Shown here: piece after piece, positions 1-9,708 of the stretch
Layout of the letters: the number at the start of each line of letters is the position of its first letter
Position numbering within the stretch: the first letter of the stretch is position 1
Assembly (NCBI GenBank): GCA_905397405.1
Contig: CAJPVJ010000789.1
Span: forward strand, 1-20,444
Direction: 5' to 3'
Length of the DNA stretch: 20,444 nt
Source: Oppiella nova
Taxonomy: Eukaryota; Arthropoda; Arachnida; Sarcoptiformes; Oppiidae
Made by a program: the position numbers and the translations under genes
Notes under the pieces: model-generated
What the model was told of the DNA's origin: nothing
Databases searched by the model: none
The model's input: only the letters and a program-made list of their open reading frames with translations

Positions 1-250
1 TGAAGTTAAGATTTACACAGTAATATCTTATCACAAGTAGTTATCAAAAACAGGTTTTGTTTATTAAAAGTTATGGGTACATTTCATTCAAACTTTAATT
101 CCTGTTTATAATATTAAGAATCAAATCCAATAATACAATTAAATTTATTCTAATTTGTATTTTATATCATTAATATTTATTATAAAATTGTCATTTATAA
201 CAATATTATGTAAATGTATTTATAAAGAATTATTTTAAGTAAATTATTTG

Positions 251-1961
251 CTAACCTCTATCTAACATTTGGTTTAAAAGTGGACTTATATCATACGGTA
301 ATTCATCCAGAAATTTTAAGACTACTTTTTTATTAAGATTACTTGAATAATGTTTTATTTTCATAATCCTTGCAAATTTAGACTCCGCTTCACATCCATA
401 TCTCATTCGCAGATATCTTAGAAGTAAAAACATGTAAACCTTTTGTTGGTGTCTATAATAAATATATTCAACATTTAATCAAATATAGTGAATCAACGTT
501 GCAATTACTTTATAACTTCTCTATGGATTAGATTTGGATGATCTGGAGTAAACAGTATAATTGCTGTCATCTGCACAATTATAATATTTATAAACAAAAA
601 TTAATAGATTTTATTGAATACCAAATCAATGAATATCTCATCCGAGTCCAATTCCATTCCCATTTCGCATAACATTTTAATTAGATAGTAAGTGTCTTGG
701 TTAATACCTTTAAATACCTTCATATGCACTAGAGTTGAATTGTTATCGTCCTGTTTAATACAAATATATTTATTTAATTAAACAAACTTTAATATTAAAA
801 CATACTATAGGAACAGCCCATTGCTTCAATTTAAAATCATAAATAGTCATTGAGCGCAGGCATGTCACTTGAATGATCCTGTTTAATACAAATATATTTA
901 TTTAATTAAACAAACTTTAATATTAAAACATACTATAGGAACAGCCCATTGCTTCAATTTAAAATCATAAATAGTCATTGAGCGCAGGCATGTCACTTGA
1001 ATGCCATTGTATTTGAGAAGTAGGACCTGGTCACTTTTGCATATATTTTTAAAGGCATTCAGTCTTTTGAATGCTTTGACCGACTTTCGAAATATTTCAT
1101 CAAATTTATTGACCGCTAATGTGATGGCATCTAATATATCTCGTACTTGCGATATGAGTTCCAGTGTGGGTAACCTCATGGTATCGATTACACTGATTAA
1201 CTCCGTAAACTTCATACTTTCCGTCTCATTGAATGAGTTGTTATTAATTGGCCTCACGATAGGAATCACTGGTATTTCTGTAGAATCATCACAAATGTTG
1301 GTATTGTTTGACAAACTATTTTCAATTTCCTTTATCTGAGAGTTAAGTTTGTCTTCATTTATGTCAATGTTTTCTAAAATCTCAAACAAATTATCCGACT
1401 CTTCATTATCTGTGGTCACCATTGGTTGCAATGATGAAGAGTTGTCATGATTTTTGTCAACTATTTTATTGACATCTTTTTGTTGTTTCTTGTCTTGTAT
1501 TTGACGTCTTCTACTCTCCTTTTGCTCGCCATTCAGTATCCATTCCTATGAAGACATAAACTTACTATTAATTATAAAACTATATTAATTATCATTACTT
1601 TTCTCATGCCAATGGCGAAACACTTTGCAAGTCTGCATTTGCGACATATAATTCTCGATTTAATATCTATTAAACAATTGTCTCCGTAATAACACTTCAT
1701 TTTCTGTACAAATAAATGAATTTAAGTTTTATTTGTAATAAATATATTTTATATAAAAATTATGGATTACTCGATACTCGAAGGCATTTCTCCTAAAGAA
1801 TGCTTTACACGACTCGCAAGAAAAGGCACAAAAATTTCTCCCTTTAAAATAAATCACAAAATATTTATTTAAAATAAGTTACTATTAAAATAATCTGGCT
1901 ATAAATACATACCGAGGGCTTTGTCACCACAAACACCACAGATATATTTTGCTTTGTCCAT
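251..1961 (-). CDS. Gene A: HR96-like (NR1J-type) nuclear receptor, 7 exons, AF-2 Glu replaced
   Basis: Ligand-type nuclear receptor, a nuclear transcription factor. Exons in transcript order: 1913-1961, 1771-1841, 1599-1703, 934-1545, 622-750, 509-570, 251-452, giving about 409 aa with clean GT-AG junctions. The start is the ATG at 1961, just before the first Cys pair. Finger 1 uses C8, C11, C25, C28 with P-box CESCKAFF; finger 2 uses C44, C50, C60, C63 (D-box YYGDN), followed by KCRLAKCFAIGMRK. The hinge is acidic and Ser/Asn-rich (about 90-160). The LBD helix 3-5 signature is AFKNICKSDQVLLLKYN. The P-box is that of the HR96/DAF-12 group (family knowledge). Oddities: the AF-2 motif reads PLLNQMLDR, so the conserved Glu is Gln (codon 269-271); and a 128-bp tandem duplication spans the exon 4 end and intron 4, leaving a 73-bp decoy exon (806-878). 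Full length requires skipping that copy. Closest neighbours in type are B, C and D. Confidence 0.93.
749..1004. repeat. 128-bp direct tandem duplication in gene A (two units)
   Basis: Positions 749-875 and 877-1003 are identical base for base (period 128). The unit carries the 3' end of exon 4, its donor, intron 4 and the acceptor before exon 5. The copy nearer exon 5 therefore leaves a second, 73-bp exon piece (806-878) with its own acceptor and donor. Perfect identity means the duplication is very recent or is an assembly artefact. Confidence 0.97.
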
Positions 1962-2100
1962 TTATGAATTGTTTATATTGTTTATTTAATATTTAATTTA
2001 TTAAACTAAAATGTTTTTCAACGACAAATATTGAGATTAAAATGTAATTTAATAATATTATACTTGGTAATAATTGCACTTGGTATTAATTTGTGACACA

Positions 2101-2123
2101 ATCGTATATAAACAAGAGATTAA
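2101..2123 (-). promoter_or_regulatory. Candidate TATA region of gene A
   Basis: The minus strand reads CTCTTGTTTATATACGAT about 140 bp upstream of the ATG and about 60 bp downstream of the GATA block. A near match sits at the same place before gene D. TATA-like strings are common in such AT-rich DNA, so the support comes only from the shared longer context. Confidence 0.4.
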
Positions 2124-2175
2124 TGCTGTGTGAACTATTGGCCAAAATTTGATTTAAAACCAAAAGTTATAATAT

Positions 2176-2199
2176 CTTATCTCAAGGCTAACCCAAACC
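2176..2199 (-). promoter_or_regulatory. Conserved upstream block of gene A with GATA-type site
   Basis: Read on the minus strand it contains GGGTTAGCCTTGAGATAAG, with a WGATAR core. The same block lies at similar distance before B, C and D in otherwise unalignable AT-rich DNA. It is about 215 bp upstream of the gene A start codon. A role as an enhancer or proximal promoter element is inference from conservation. Confidence 0.6.
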
Positions 2200-2759
2200 A
2201 CAATTTTATACTGATGTTTGGTAATTGATGACAACTGGTAATTATTTGCTACAATAGCGTATGACTTAATTAATAATGTTATACTGTTTATCTAAATTTT
2301 AATATTTATAAATATATTTGCATTTACTGAGCTAATAACAATTTACTATAACTAATTACATAATATATAAATAATGTATTTATTACCTTCTAATTTGTAA
2401 ACTTATTAACATACCTGAACGATAATATAAATAATTCCTATGCAATTCATTCGTATATTAATATTCCTATGCCGTGTAATTTACATTATTTAGTTTTATA
2501 CAAATTCCCAAGCAAATAATTTAATAATTCAATGTTTAATTAAATTTAATAATTTTTATTTATAACGGAATAAATTATATTTTCAGAAATAAATCCATAT
2601 GAATGAAATTAATTCTAAAATACAATAGCACTTGAATATAATAAAAATAAATAGGTCTAGTAATGTTGGAAATATTATACATATATTCTGTCATTTAATT
2701 ATATGTAATAATTTACTATTATTAATAAATATAGTGAGTAACTAATAAATAGGATGTTT

Positions 2760-4353
2760 CTATGCCCTATCAAATATCTCATTTAAAAGTGGACTGGTAT
2801 CGGGTGGTAATGCGTCCAAAAGTTTTAGCACAACTTTCTTATGAAGAATATCTGCATAACCTTTAAGTTTCATAAGTCTTGCAAACTTGGAGTCCGCTTC
2901 ACATCCATATCTCAATTGCAGATATCTTAGTAGTATAAACATATAAACCATTTGTTGTTGTCTGTAATAAATATATTAAAATTTTATAAGTAATTTGAGT
3001 GGTACTTAGTCAACTCACTTAATAACTTCTTTATGGATAAAATTGGGATAATTTGGAGTAAACATTACAATCGCTGTCATCTGTACACATGAACTAAATA
3101 TAAGTATGGTTTTATGAAATTAATATATTCTATTGTATACCAAATCAATTAGTGCCTCATCGGAGTCCAATTCATTTATCATTTCACATAATATTTTAAT
3201 TGGAATATATATGTCCATGTTACTATTCTTAAATACTTTTATATTAACAAGCGTTGAAGTATTGTTGTCCTGTACATATTAAATACATGTATATCGACAT
3301 CTACTATACGTCTTATTAAAAATATTACGGCACTTACCATAGGAACAGCCCATTGTTTATATTGATTGTCATACATTGTCAGTGATCGCAGGGCTGTCAT
3401 TTGAATGGCATTGTATTTAAGTAGCAGTATTTGATCATTTTTGCACATATTCTTGAAAGCATGCAATCTTTTGAACACTTTCACCGATTTCCTACAAATC
3501 TCATCATATTTGTTGACCACTAGTCTAATGCCATCCATGAAATTATGCACTTGTGATGTAATAGTAAATGTGGGGAACCTTATGGTGTTGAGTACACTCA
3601 CTAACTCCATAAACCTCATACTTTCCATTTCATTAAACGTATTGTTATTAATTGGTCTCATGATAGGAATTACAGATAATTCAGTAGACAATTCATTACT
3701 ATAGGAATTGGTTGACAAACTATTTTCAATGTCTCTTATTTGTGAATTGAGTTTGTCTTCATTTATATCAGTGTTTTCCAAAATCTCAATGAAATTATCC
3801 GACACTTCATTATCTGTGGTCACCATAGGTTGTGATGATGAAGGCTTGTCATCTAATTTTCCAATAGTTTTATTAATATTATTCTGTTGTTTATTGTATT
3901 GTATTTTCCTTTTTCTAATCTCCTTTTGCTCGTCATTGAGTATCCATTCCTATAGAATAATACAATATTATTATTATTGATAAAGCATTTAATATTCATT
4001 ACTTGTCTCATCCCAATAGCAAAACACTTTTTAAGTCTGCATTTGCGACAAATACTTCTCAATTCGATATCAATCAGACAGTTGTCTCCGTAATAGCACT
4101 TTATTTTCTGTTCAAATAAAATGATTTAAATTTAATTTCTGGTCAATGAGTGAATACATGGATTACCTGATAATTGGATGCATTTCTCCTGAAGAATGCT
4201 TTACACGACTCACAAGAAAGGGCACAAAAATTTCTCCCTAAATATATACCACATAATATTTGTTAAATATATTAATAATAGCTATAAATACATACCGAGA
4301 GCTTTATCACCACAAACCCCGCAGATTTTGTGTAGCTTTTCTACTTTTGGCAT
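2760..4353 (-). CDS. Gene B: HR96-like nuclear receptor, 7 exons, complete
   Basis: Exons in transcript order: 4296-4353, 4167-4237, 4003-4107, 3338-3949, 3141-3269, 3019-3080, 2760-2961; about 412 aa, every junction GT-AG and in the same phase as its neighbours. The start ATG at 4353 gives a 10-residue lead before the first Cys. Finger 1 has P-box CESCKAFF, finger 2 CYYGDNC, then CRKCRLKKCFAIGMRQ. The hinge is Ser/Asn/Asp-rich. The LBD carries AFKNMCKNDQILLLKYN (helix 3-5) and ends with AF-2 PLLNEIFDRA, so the charge-clamp Glu is present. Nothing breaks the frame: this looks like a working receptor able to bind DNA, ligand and LxxLL coactivators (family knowledge). Exon 4 can be read in frame into intron 4, but conserved splice sites at both ends argue for splicing. 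The ligand is unknown. Confidence 0.95.
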
Positions 4354-4989
4354 GTTAATAGCTAACTTCTAATACTGCTTAGTGTATACAATAGTATAAG
4401 GTAATATCAAGATATGATTTATATATTTCATAACATAAAATATTAAACTTGGTAATAGTTATTTTTGTTTGTGATATAGTTAAGTGTAAACACCAGATTA
4501 ATGCCGTAATGACATTTGAGCACAATCAGTTTGTTAGAAACCAAAAGTATGAATATGTTATCTCCACTTGATTCTCAAGGCTTATTCACACCATAATGTA
4601 ATGCAATTGATAACAACTTTTAATAACAATTATTCTTCAATAACCGTAATGTACTTTAAAACAATTACTTTTATACATTATGCACTAATGTATAAATTAT
4701 GCACCTGATCAATGGAATTCCATATTAATATTCTGATGATATATTTGTCAATATTACATGATAGCTTAACAGAATAGTTTGCTAATTTAAAATTCAATGT
4801 TTAATTAATTAAATTATTTAATGATAGAATAAAAACATATTTAATAAATAAATTCAATTTAAAGAAAATAATAGAAAAATACATGTAACAATAACAATAA
4901 CAATCCTAACGTAGTTCGTGAGTTTTATAAGCTCATTTTTCTGTCATTTCATTATTGGTAATTGTACGTAGGTGACATGTTGAATATTT
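4354..4989. other. Intergenic region between genes B and C
   Basis: AT-rich spacer with the upstream block of gene B at 4557-4592. The remainder up to the gene C stop codon shows no coding potential or recognisable repeat. Confidence 0.7.
4557..4592 (-). promoter_or_regulatory. Conserved upstream block of gene B, split by a 12-bp insertion
   Basis: The minus strand reads AATAAGCCTTGAG, then 12 extra bases, then ATAAC, so the block seen before A, C and D is interrupted inside its GATA-type core; the insert itself ends in GAG and rebuilds GAGATAAC. About 204 bp upstream of the ATG. A weaker TATA-like relative (GTGTTTACACTTA) follows at about 4481-4500. Confidence 0.5.
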
Positions 4990-6619
4990 CTAAACTCTAT
5001 CAAATATTTCATTAAATAGGGGACTTATATCGTGTGGTAATGCGTCCAAAAATTTTAGCATTACTTTGTTATCGAGAATTTTGGCATAATTTCTAAGTTG
5101 CATAAGTCGTGCAAATTTAGAGTCCGCTTCACATCCATATCTCATTCGCAGATACCTTAAGAGTAAAAACATGTAAACCTTTTGCTGCTGTCTATAAATA
5201 ATATACGGATAAATACATTAAATATTTAATTACATAATGTAATGACTCAAAGTGTTATTCACTTACTTAATAACATCTTTATAATTCAGATTTGGATGAT
5301 CCGGGGTAAACAATAAAATGGCTGTCATCTACACAAATATATGTGTAAATGTTATTTAATTAAATTAACTTATATAATAATTTCATTTTATACCAAATCA
5401 ATGAGTGTCTCATCGGAGTCCAATTCATTTCCCATTTTACATAACATGTTAAGTGGAGTATATATTTCATTAGATTTAAATGCTTCCAAATTTATTAGAC
5501 CTGATTTGTTGTCACCCTGAACAAAATAAATATAATATTAATGTAGTATTTTGTAAATATACTCATTATTCATAAATCATACCATAGGAACAACCCATTG
5601 TTTATATTGAGTGTTATAAATGGTCATTGTACGCAAACATGTCATTTGAATGGTATTGGACTTAAGTAGCAATATTTGGTCATTTATGCACAAAGTCTTG
5701 AATGCATTCATTCTTTTGAATCCTTTCACTGATTTCCTACAAACTTCATCAAACATATTGACTGTTATTGTGATGGCATCTAATAAATGCTGTATTTGTG
5801 ATGTGGATGAAAGCTTGGGAAACCTTATAAAGTCGATTACACTCATCAATTCCGTAAACCGCATACTTTCGGTCTCATTGAATGCATTGTTATTAATGGG
5901 TCTCACGATAGGAATCACTTGTTGTTCAGTAGACATTTCATTACTATAGGAATCGTTTGACAAACTATTTTCAAAATCCCTTATTTGTGGATTTAGTTCA
6001 TCCACATTTATGTTATTATTTTCCAAAATCTCAAATGAATTATCCGACACTTTATGATCTGTAGTGACCAATGGTTGTGATGATGAAGAGTTGTCATCCA
6101 ATTTGTCAATTGTTTTACTCCTGTTTTTCTTTAGTCTATTTTCTTGTATTTTACGTTTTCTAATCTCCTTTTCCTCGTCATTGAGTACCGATTCCTATGA
6201 AAGCATATTATTTACTACAGTATTAATAATAAGCATATTATGAAGTTTATTACTTTTTTCATGCCAATATTGAAACACTTTGCAAGTCTACATTTTCGAC
6301 ACATACTTCGCGACTCGATATCAATCAAACAATTGTCTTCATAAAAACAGGCCATTTCCTGTACAAATACATTTTTTATTTTAGTATAGTTATATAAATA
6401 TATGAATGAATACACGGATTACATGATAATAAGTGGCATTTCTCCGGAAGAATGCTTTACAAGACTCGCACGAAACGGCACAAAAATTTCTACCTTTAAT
6501 ATGAACCACAAAATATTTATTTTTATAATAATTTGTAAGATATTTAGTTACAAACACATACCGAGTGCTTTATCACCGCAAACGCCACAAATTTTGTATT
6601 GTTTTTTCACTTTTGTCAT
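4990..6619 (-). CDS. Gene C: HR96-like nuclear receptor, 7 exons, complete
   Basis: Exons in transcript order: 6562-6619, 6423-6493, 6254-6358, 5583-6194, 5394-5516, 5267-5328, 4990-5191; about 410 aa. The start ATG at 6619 opens MTKVKKQYKICGVCG. The P-box is CESCKAFF; finger 2 is CFYEDNC, followed by CRKCRLAKCFNIGMKK, with an Asn where its neighbours have Ala. Exon 4 holds a Ser/Asn-rich hinge and the start of the LBD with AFKTLCINDQILLLKSN. Exon 5 is two codons shorter than in A, B and D and begins GDNKSGL. The C-terminal helices end in AF-2 PLFNEIFDRV, intact. Closest in sequence to gene D, with long near-identical stretches in exon 4, which suggests a late duplication or gene conversion. 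No lesion seen; probably functional. Confidence 0.95.
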
Positions 6620-7200
6620 GTTAATATTTTATTTATTGTAAATATAATTATTAATATACAATTATTAAACTCTACTCTAAATAGGACATGTAGTACATAT
6701 CATGTACATATTTATATTAACATGAAATATATCAAATTTTGTTGTTTGTGAACAAATTAACCATCAACAACTGTTAAGTGAGGCAATAGTTGTTATATTT
6801 AATAATAGTATAAAATGATGTATTCAACCCAATGCTTGATTATCTTATCTCAAGGCTAATACAAACCGGAATCCGATTCATTGATTACTACAACAATTAT
6901 ACTCTTCATTAATGATAACTGAACATGTTGAGATATTGTTTAAACTTAATATAGTATACAAAATACTTTTTATCTCATTGAAATATTTTAGTACTTTAGT
7001 ACTTGAATGTGAACACTATTTTTATATTGAAGTGTAATTGATATGTATATTAATATTCGGTTGATAAATCATTCTTACTCGTTAATTCAGTATATAATTA
7101 ATTTTATTATTTTTAAATGTATGTACAATTAACAGTAATATTAAAATTTCAAAAAGCATACAGTATATAATTACAGTATCTGCAAATAAATAGCATATTT
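6620..7200. other. Intergenic region between genes C and D
   Basis: AT-rich spacer with the gene C upstream block (6844-6867). Nothing else recognisable. Confidence 0.7.
6844..6867 (-). promoter_or_regulatory. Conserved upstream block of gene C with GATA-type site
   Basis: The minus strand contains TTAGCCTTGAGATAAGATAA, about 225 bp upstream of the ATG. It matches the block of gene A over the GATA core and the preceding TTAGCCTTGAG. No good match to the TATA-like region of A and D was seen between it and the start. Confidence 0.6.
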
Positions 7201-8876
7201 CTAAACCCTATCAAACATCTCATTAAACAGAGGACTTATATCGTGTGGTAATGCGTCCAAAAATTTGAGTATTACTTTCCTATTGAGAATATCAGCATAA
7301 CGTTTAGCATGTATAATCCTTTTAAATATAGTGTCCGCTTCACATCCACATTTTAACTGCAAATATCTTAGGAGTAAAAACATGTAAACCTTTTGTTGGT
7401 ATCTATAATATAAACATAATAAACATGAAATTAATTGTTTATATAATAATATTAATCAGAGTAGTGTCAACTTACTTTATAACTTCTTTATGTATTAGAT
7501 TTGGATGATTTGGAGTAAATAATACAATCGCAGTGAGCTGGACACATTAATAAATTGTTAACGTATTCAATAATATTATTTAAATGTTTACTAAAATTAA
7601 TATAGTAAAATATAATTGTATACCAAATCTATGAGTGTTTCATCGGAGTCCATATCCTTAGACATTTCACATAAAATCTTTATTGGAGAATATACGTCCA
7701 TGTTATTATTTTTAAATACTTTTAAATGCATTAGAGTTGAATTGTTGTCATCCTATATAATACAAAATTGATTTTTAATATTTAAAAATTTAAAACACAT
7801 AACTGTTATTAATGAAAGCATACAATCGGAACAACCCATTGTTTATATTGATAATCATAAATAGTCATTGAGCGCAAAGCTGTCAGTTGAGAGCCATTGG
7901 ACTTAAGTAGCAATATTTGGTCATTTTTGCACAAAGTCTTGAATGCATTCAGTCTTTTGAATCCTTTCACTGATTTCCTACAGATCTCATCAAACTTATT
8001 GACAGCCATTTTCATGGCATCAAATAAATCTTGTACTTGTGATGTGATTGTAAGCTTGGGAAACCTTATAAAGTCGAGTACACCCATTAATTCCGTAAAC
8101 CTCATACTTTCGGTCTCATTGAATGCATTGTTATTAATGGGTCTCACAATAGGAATCACTTGTAATTCAGTAGACATTTCATTACTATAGGAATCGTTTG
8201 ACAAACTATTTTCAATCTCCTTTATTTGAGAGTTAAGTTTATCTTCATTTATGTCAACGTTATCTAAAATTTCAAACAAATTATCCGACACTTCATGATC
8301 TGTGGTCACCATTGATTGCGATGATGAAGAGTTGTCATCCAATTTGTCAACTATTTTATTACATTTCTTTTGTCTGTTGTCTTGTATTTTACGTTTTCTA
8401 ATCTCCTTTTCCTCGTCATTGAGTATCCATTCCTATTAAATCAAAAAGTTTTACTCTTAATAAATAATAAAAACATAATTTATCAATACTTTTCTCATCC
8501 CAATAGCAAAACATTTTTTGAGTCTACATTTGCGACAATTACTTCTCGACTCAATATCTATGAGACAATTGTCTCCAAAATGACACCTCATTCTCTGTAC
8601 ACATAAAAGGATTTAAGTTTTATTTATAAGTTATAACTACTAAATGAATGAATTCATGGATTACCTCATACTCGGAGGCATTTCTCCTGAAGAATGCTTT
8701 ACACGACTCACAAGAAACGGCACAAAAATTTCTACCTTTTATATAAACCACATATAATACGGTATTAATTATAATATAATAATTATAAATGTACTGTATT
8801 TTGGTTATAAATACATACCTAGGGCTTTATCACCGCAAACACCACAGATTTTAGGTGAGTTTTTCACTTTTGTCAT
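7201..8876 (-). CDS. Gene D: HR96-like nuclear receptor, 7 exons, complete
   Basis: Exons in transcript order: 8819-8876, 8665-8735, 8490-8594, 7824-8432, 7624-7752, 7476-7537, 7201-7402; about 411 aa. The start ATG at 8876 opens MTKVKNSPKICGVCG. Finger 1 has CESCKAFF; finger 2 is CHFGDNC, then CRKCRLKKCFAIGMRK. The hinge and LBD start are in exon 4 (one codon shorter than in A-C), with AFKTLCKNDQILLLKSN. Exon 6 opens LTAIVLFTPNHPN instead of the usual MTAI of A-C. Exon 7 reads LRYLQLKCGCEAD and then IFKRIIHAKRYADIL, a helix 10/11 region clearly diverged from A-C where the dimer surface of NRs lies (family knowledge). It ends in AF-2 PLFNEMFDRV, intact. No lesion; probably functional. Confidence 0.95.
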
Positions 8877-9000
8877 ATTTATACTTTAATGTTTGTAAAC
8901 AATGTCAAAATAATATAGTCAACAATTAAAATGAAATACAATATAACACAAAAATTATAATTTTCAATCAGTATTGTAATTTTTTGTTGACTGACAAGCT

Positions 9001-9022
9001 CAAATATAAACAAGCCATATTA
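9001..9022 (-). promoter_or_regulatory. Candidate TATA region of gene D
   Basis: The minus strand reads GGCTTGTTTATATTTG about 130 bp upstream of the start, matching the CTTGTTTATATAC string before gene A in sequence and place. Confidence 0.4.
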
Positions 9023-9060
9023 ACTGCAAAATCTGGTTTGTAAACCAAATGTATGAATAT

Positions 9061-9085
9061 GTTATCTCAAGGTTAACCCAAAACC
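9061..9085 (-). promoter_or_regulatory. Conserved upstream block of gene D with GATA-type site
   Basis: The minus strand contains TTGGGTTAACCTTGAGATAA about 185 bp upstream of the ATG, the same block as before A and C. Confidence 0.6.
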
Positions 9086-9708
9086 AGAATTTGATGCATT
9101 CATGACAACATGTTATCATTCCCTTCAATAGCGGATAAATTAAATGATGTTTAGATTTGTAAATAAAAAAGTATTGCAATTAATTTTAATAATATTAAAC
9201 ATAATTAATTATAAAATACATATAATATTACAGTTGTGGGGTATACACCAGAGCCCTAAACAGTATTTGCATAAGAAATATAGTACAAGTATTAGTAATT
9301 TCGATGCATTGATATGATTATAAATATTTTGATAACTCATGTTTTCTCATTATTGTGAATTTTAAAACAATATTTTGTTATTTCAATGCTTAATTAATTT
9401 TATAACGATAATTTTTATTCATAATACAAATAGAAATAAATATATTTAAGAATTAAATTCATATGAAGAAAATTAATTGAAAATTACATTATCATTTATT
9501 AATAGTTGTGTATTAGTATAGAATTTTGATAATAAGTCTTTAATTTAAAAAATACTTTTATTAAAATACATTATTATAAACACTTGAAATACAAAAATTT
9601 ATTACAATATATTATTATGCTACAATATAAACTAAAACTTAAAACATTCAAATTATTACAGGTACTGTATTACTTTTTAGATATACTTTGTACTTGTTTA
9701 TCAAATAT

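Larger units (their letters stand above)
1962..2759. other. Intergenic region between genes A and B
   Basis: AT-rich spacer holding the upstream block and TATA-like region of gene A (2101-2199) and, further right, the 3' flank of gene B. No open reading frame, RNA gene or repeat element was recognised in the remainder. Confidence 0.7.
8877..9708. other. Intergenic region between genes D and E
   Basis: Contains the gene D upstream elements (9001-9085) and the 3' flank of gene E. The rest is AT-rich with no recognised gene or element. Confidence 0.7.

Noticed and set aside
1001-1339. Plus-strand ORF antisense to gene A exon 4, with similar ones at 3441-3704, 5650-5949, 7897-8190, 10814-11011, 13290-13544 and 20042-20374
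   Set aside because: Each is a mirror of the long exon 4 of the receptor on the other strand; the repetition follows gene duplication, not independent coding.
3239-3337. Read-through of gene B exon 4 into intron 4
   Set aside because: Frame happens to be open, but donor and acceptor match the other copies, and splicing restores the conserved exon 5.
6402-6641. Plus-strand ORF beginning MNEYTDYM
   Set aside because: Runs across exons 1 and 2 and intron 1 of gene C in antisense; no motif.
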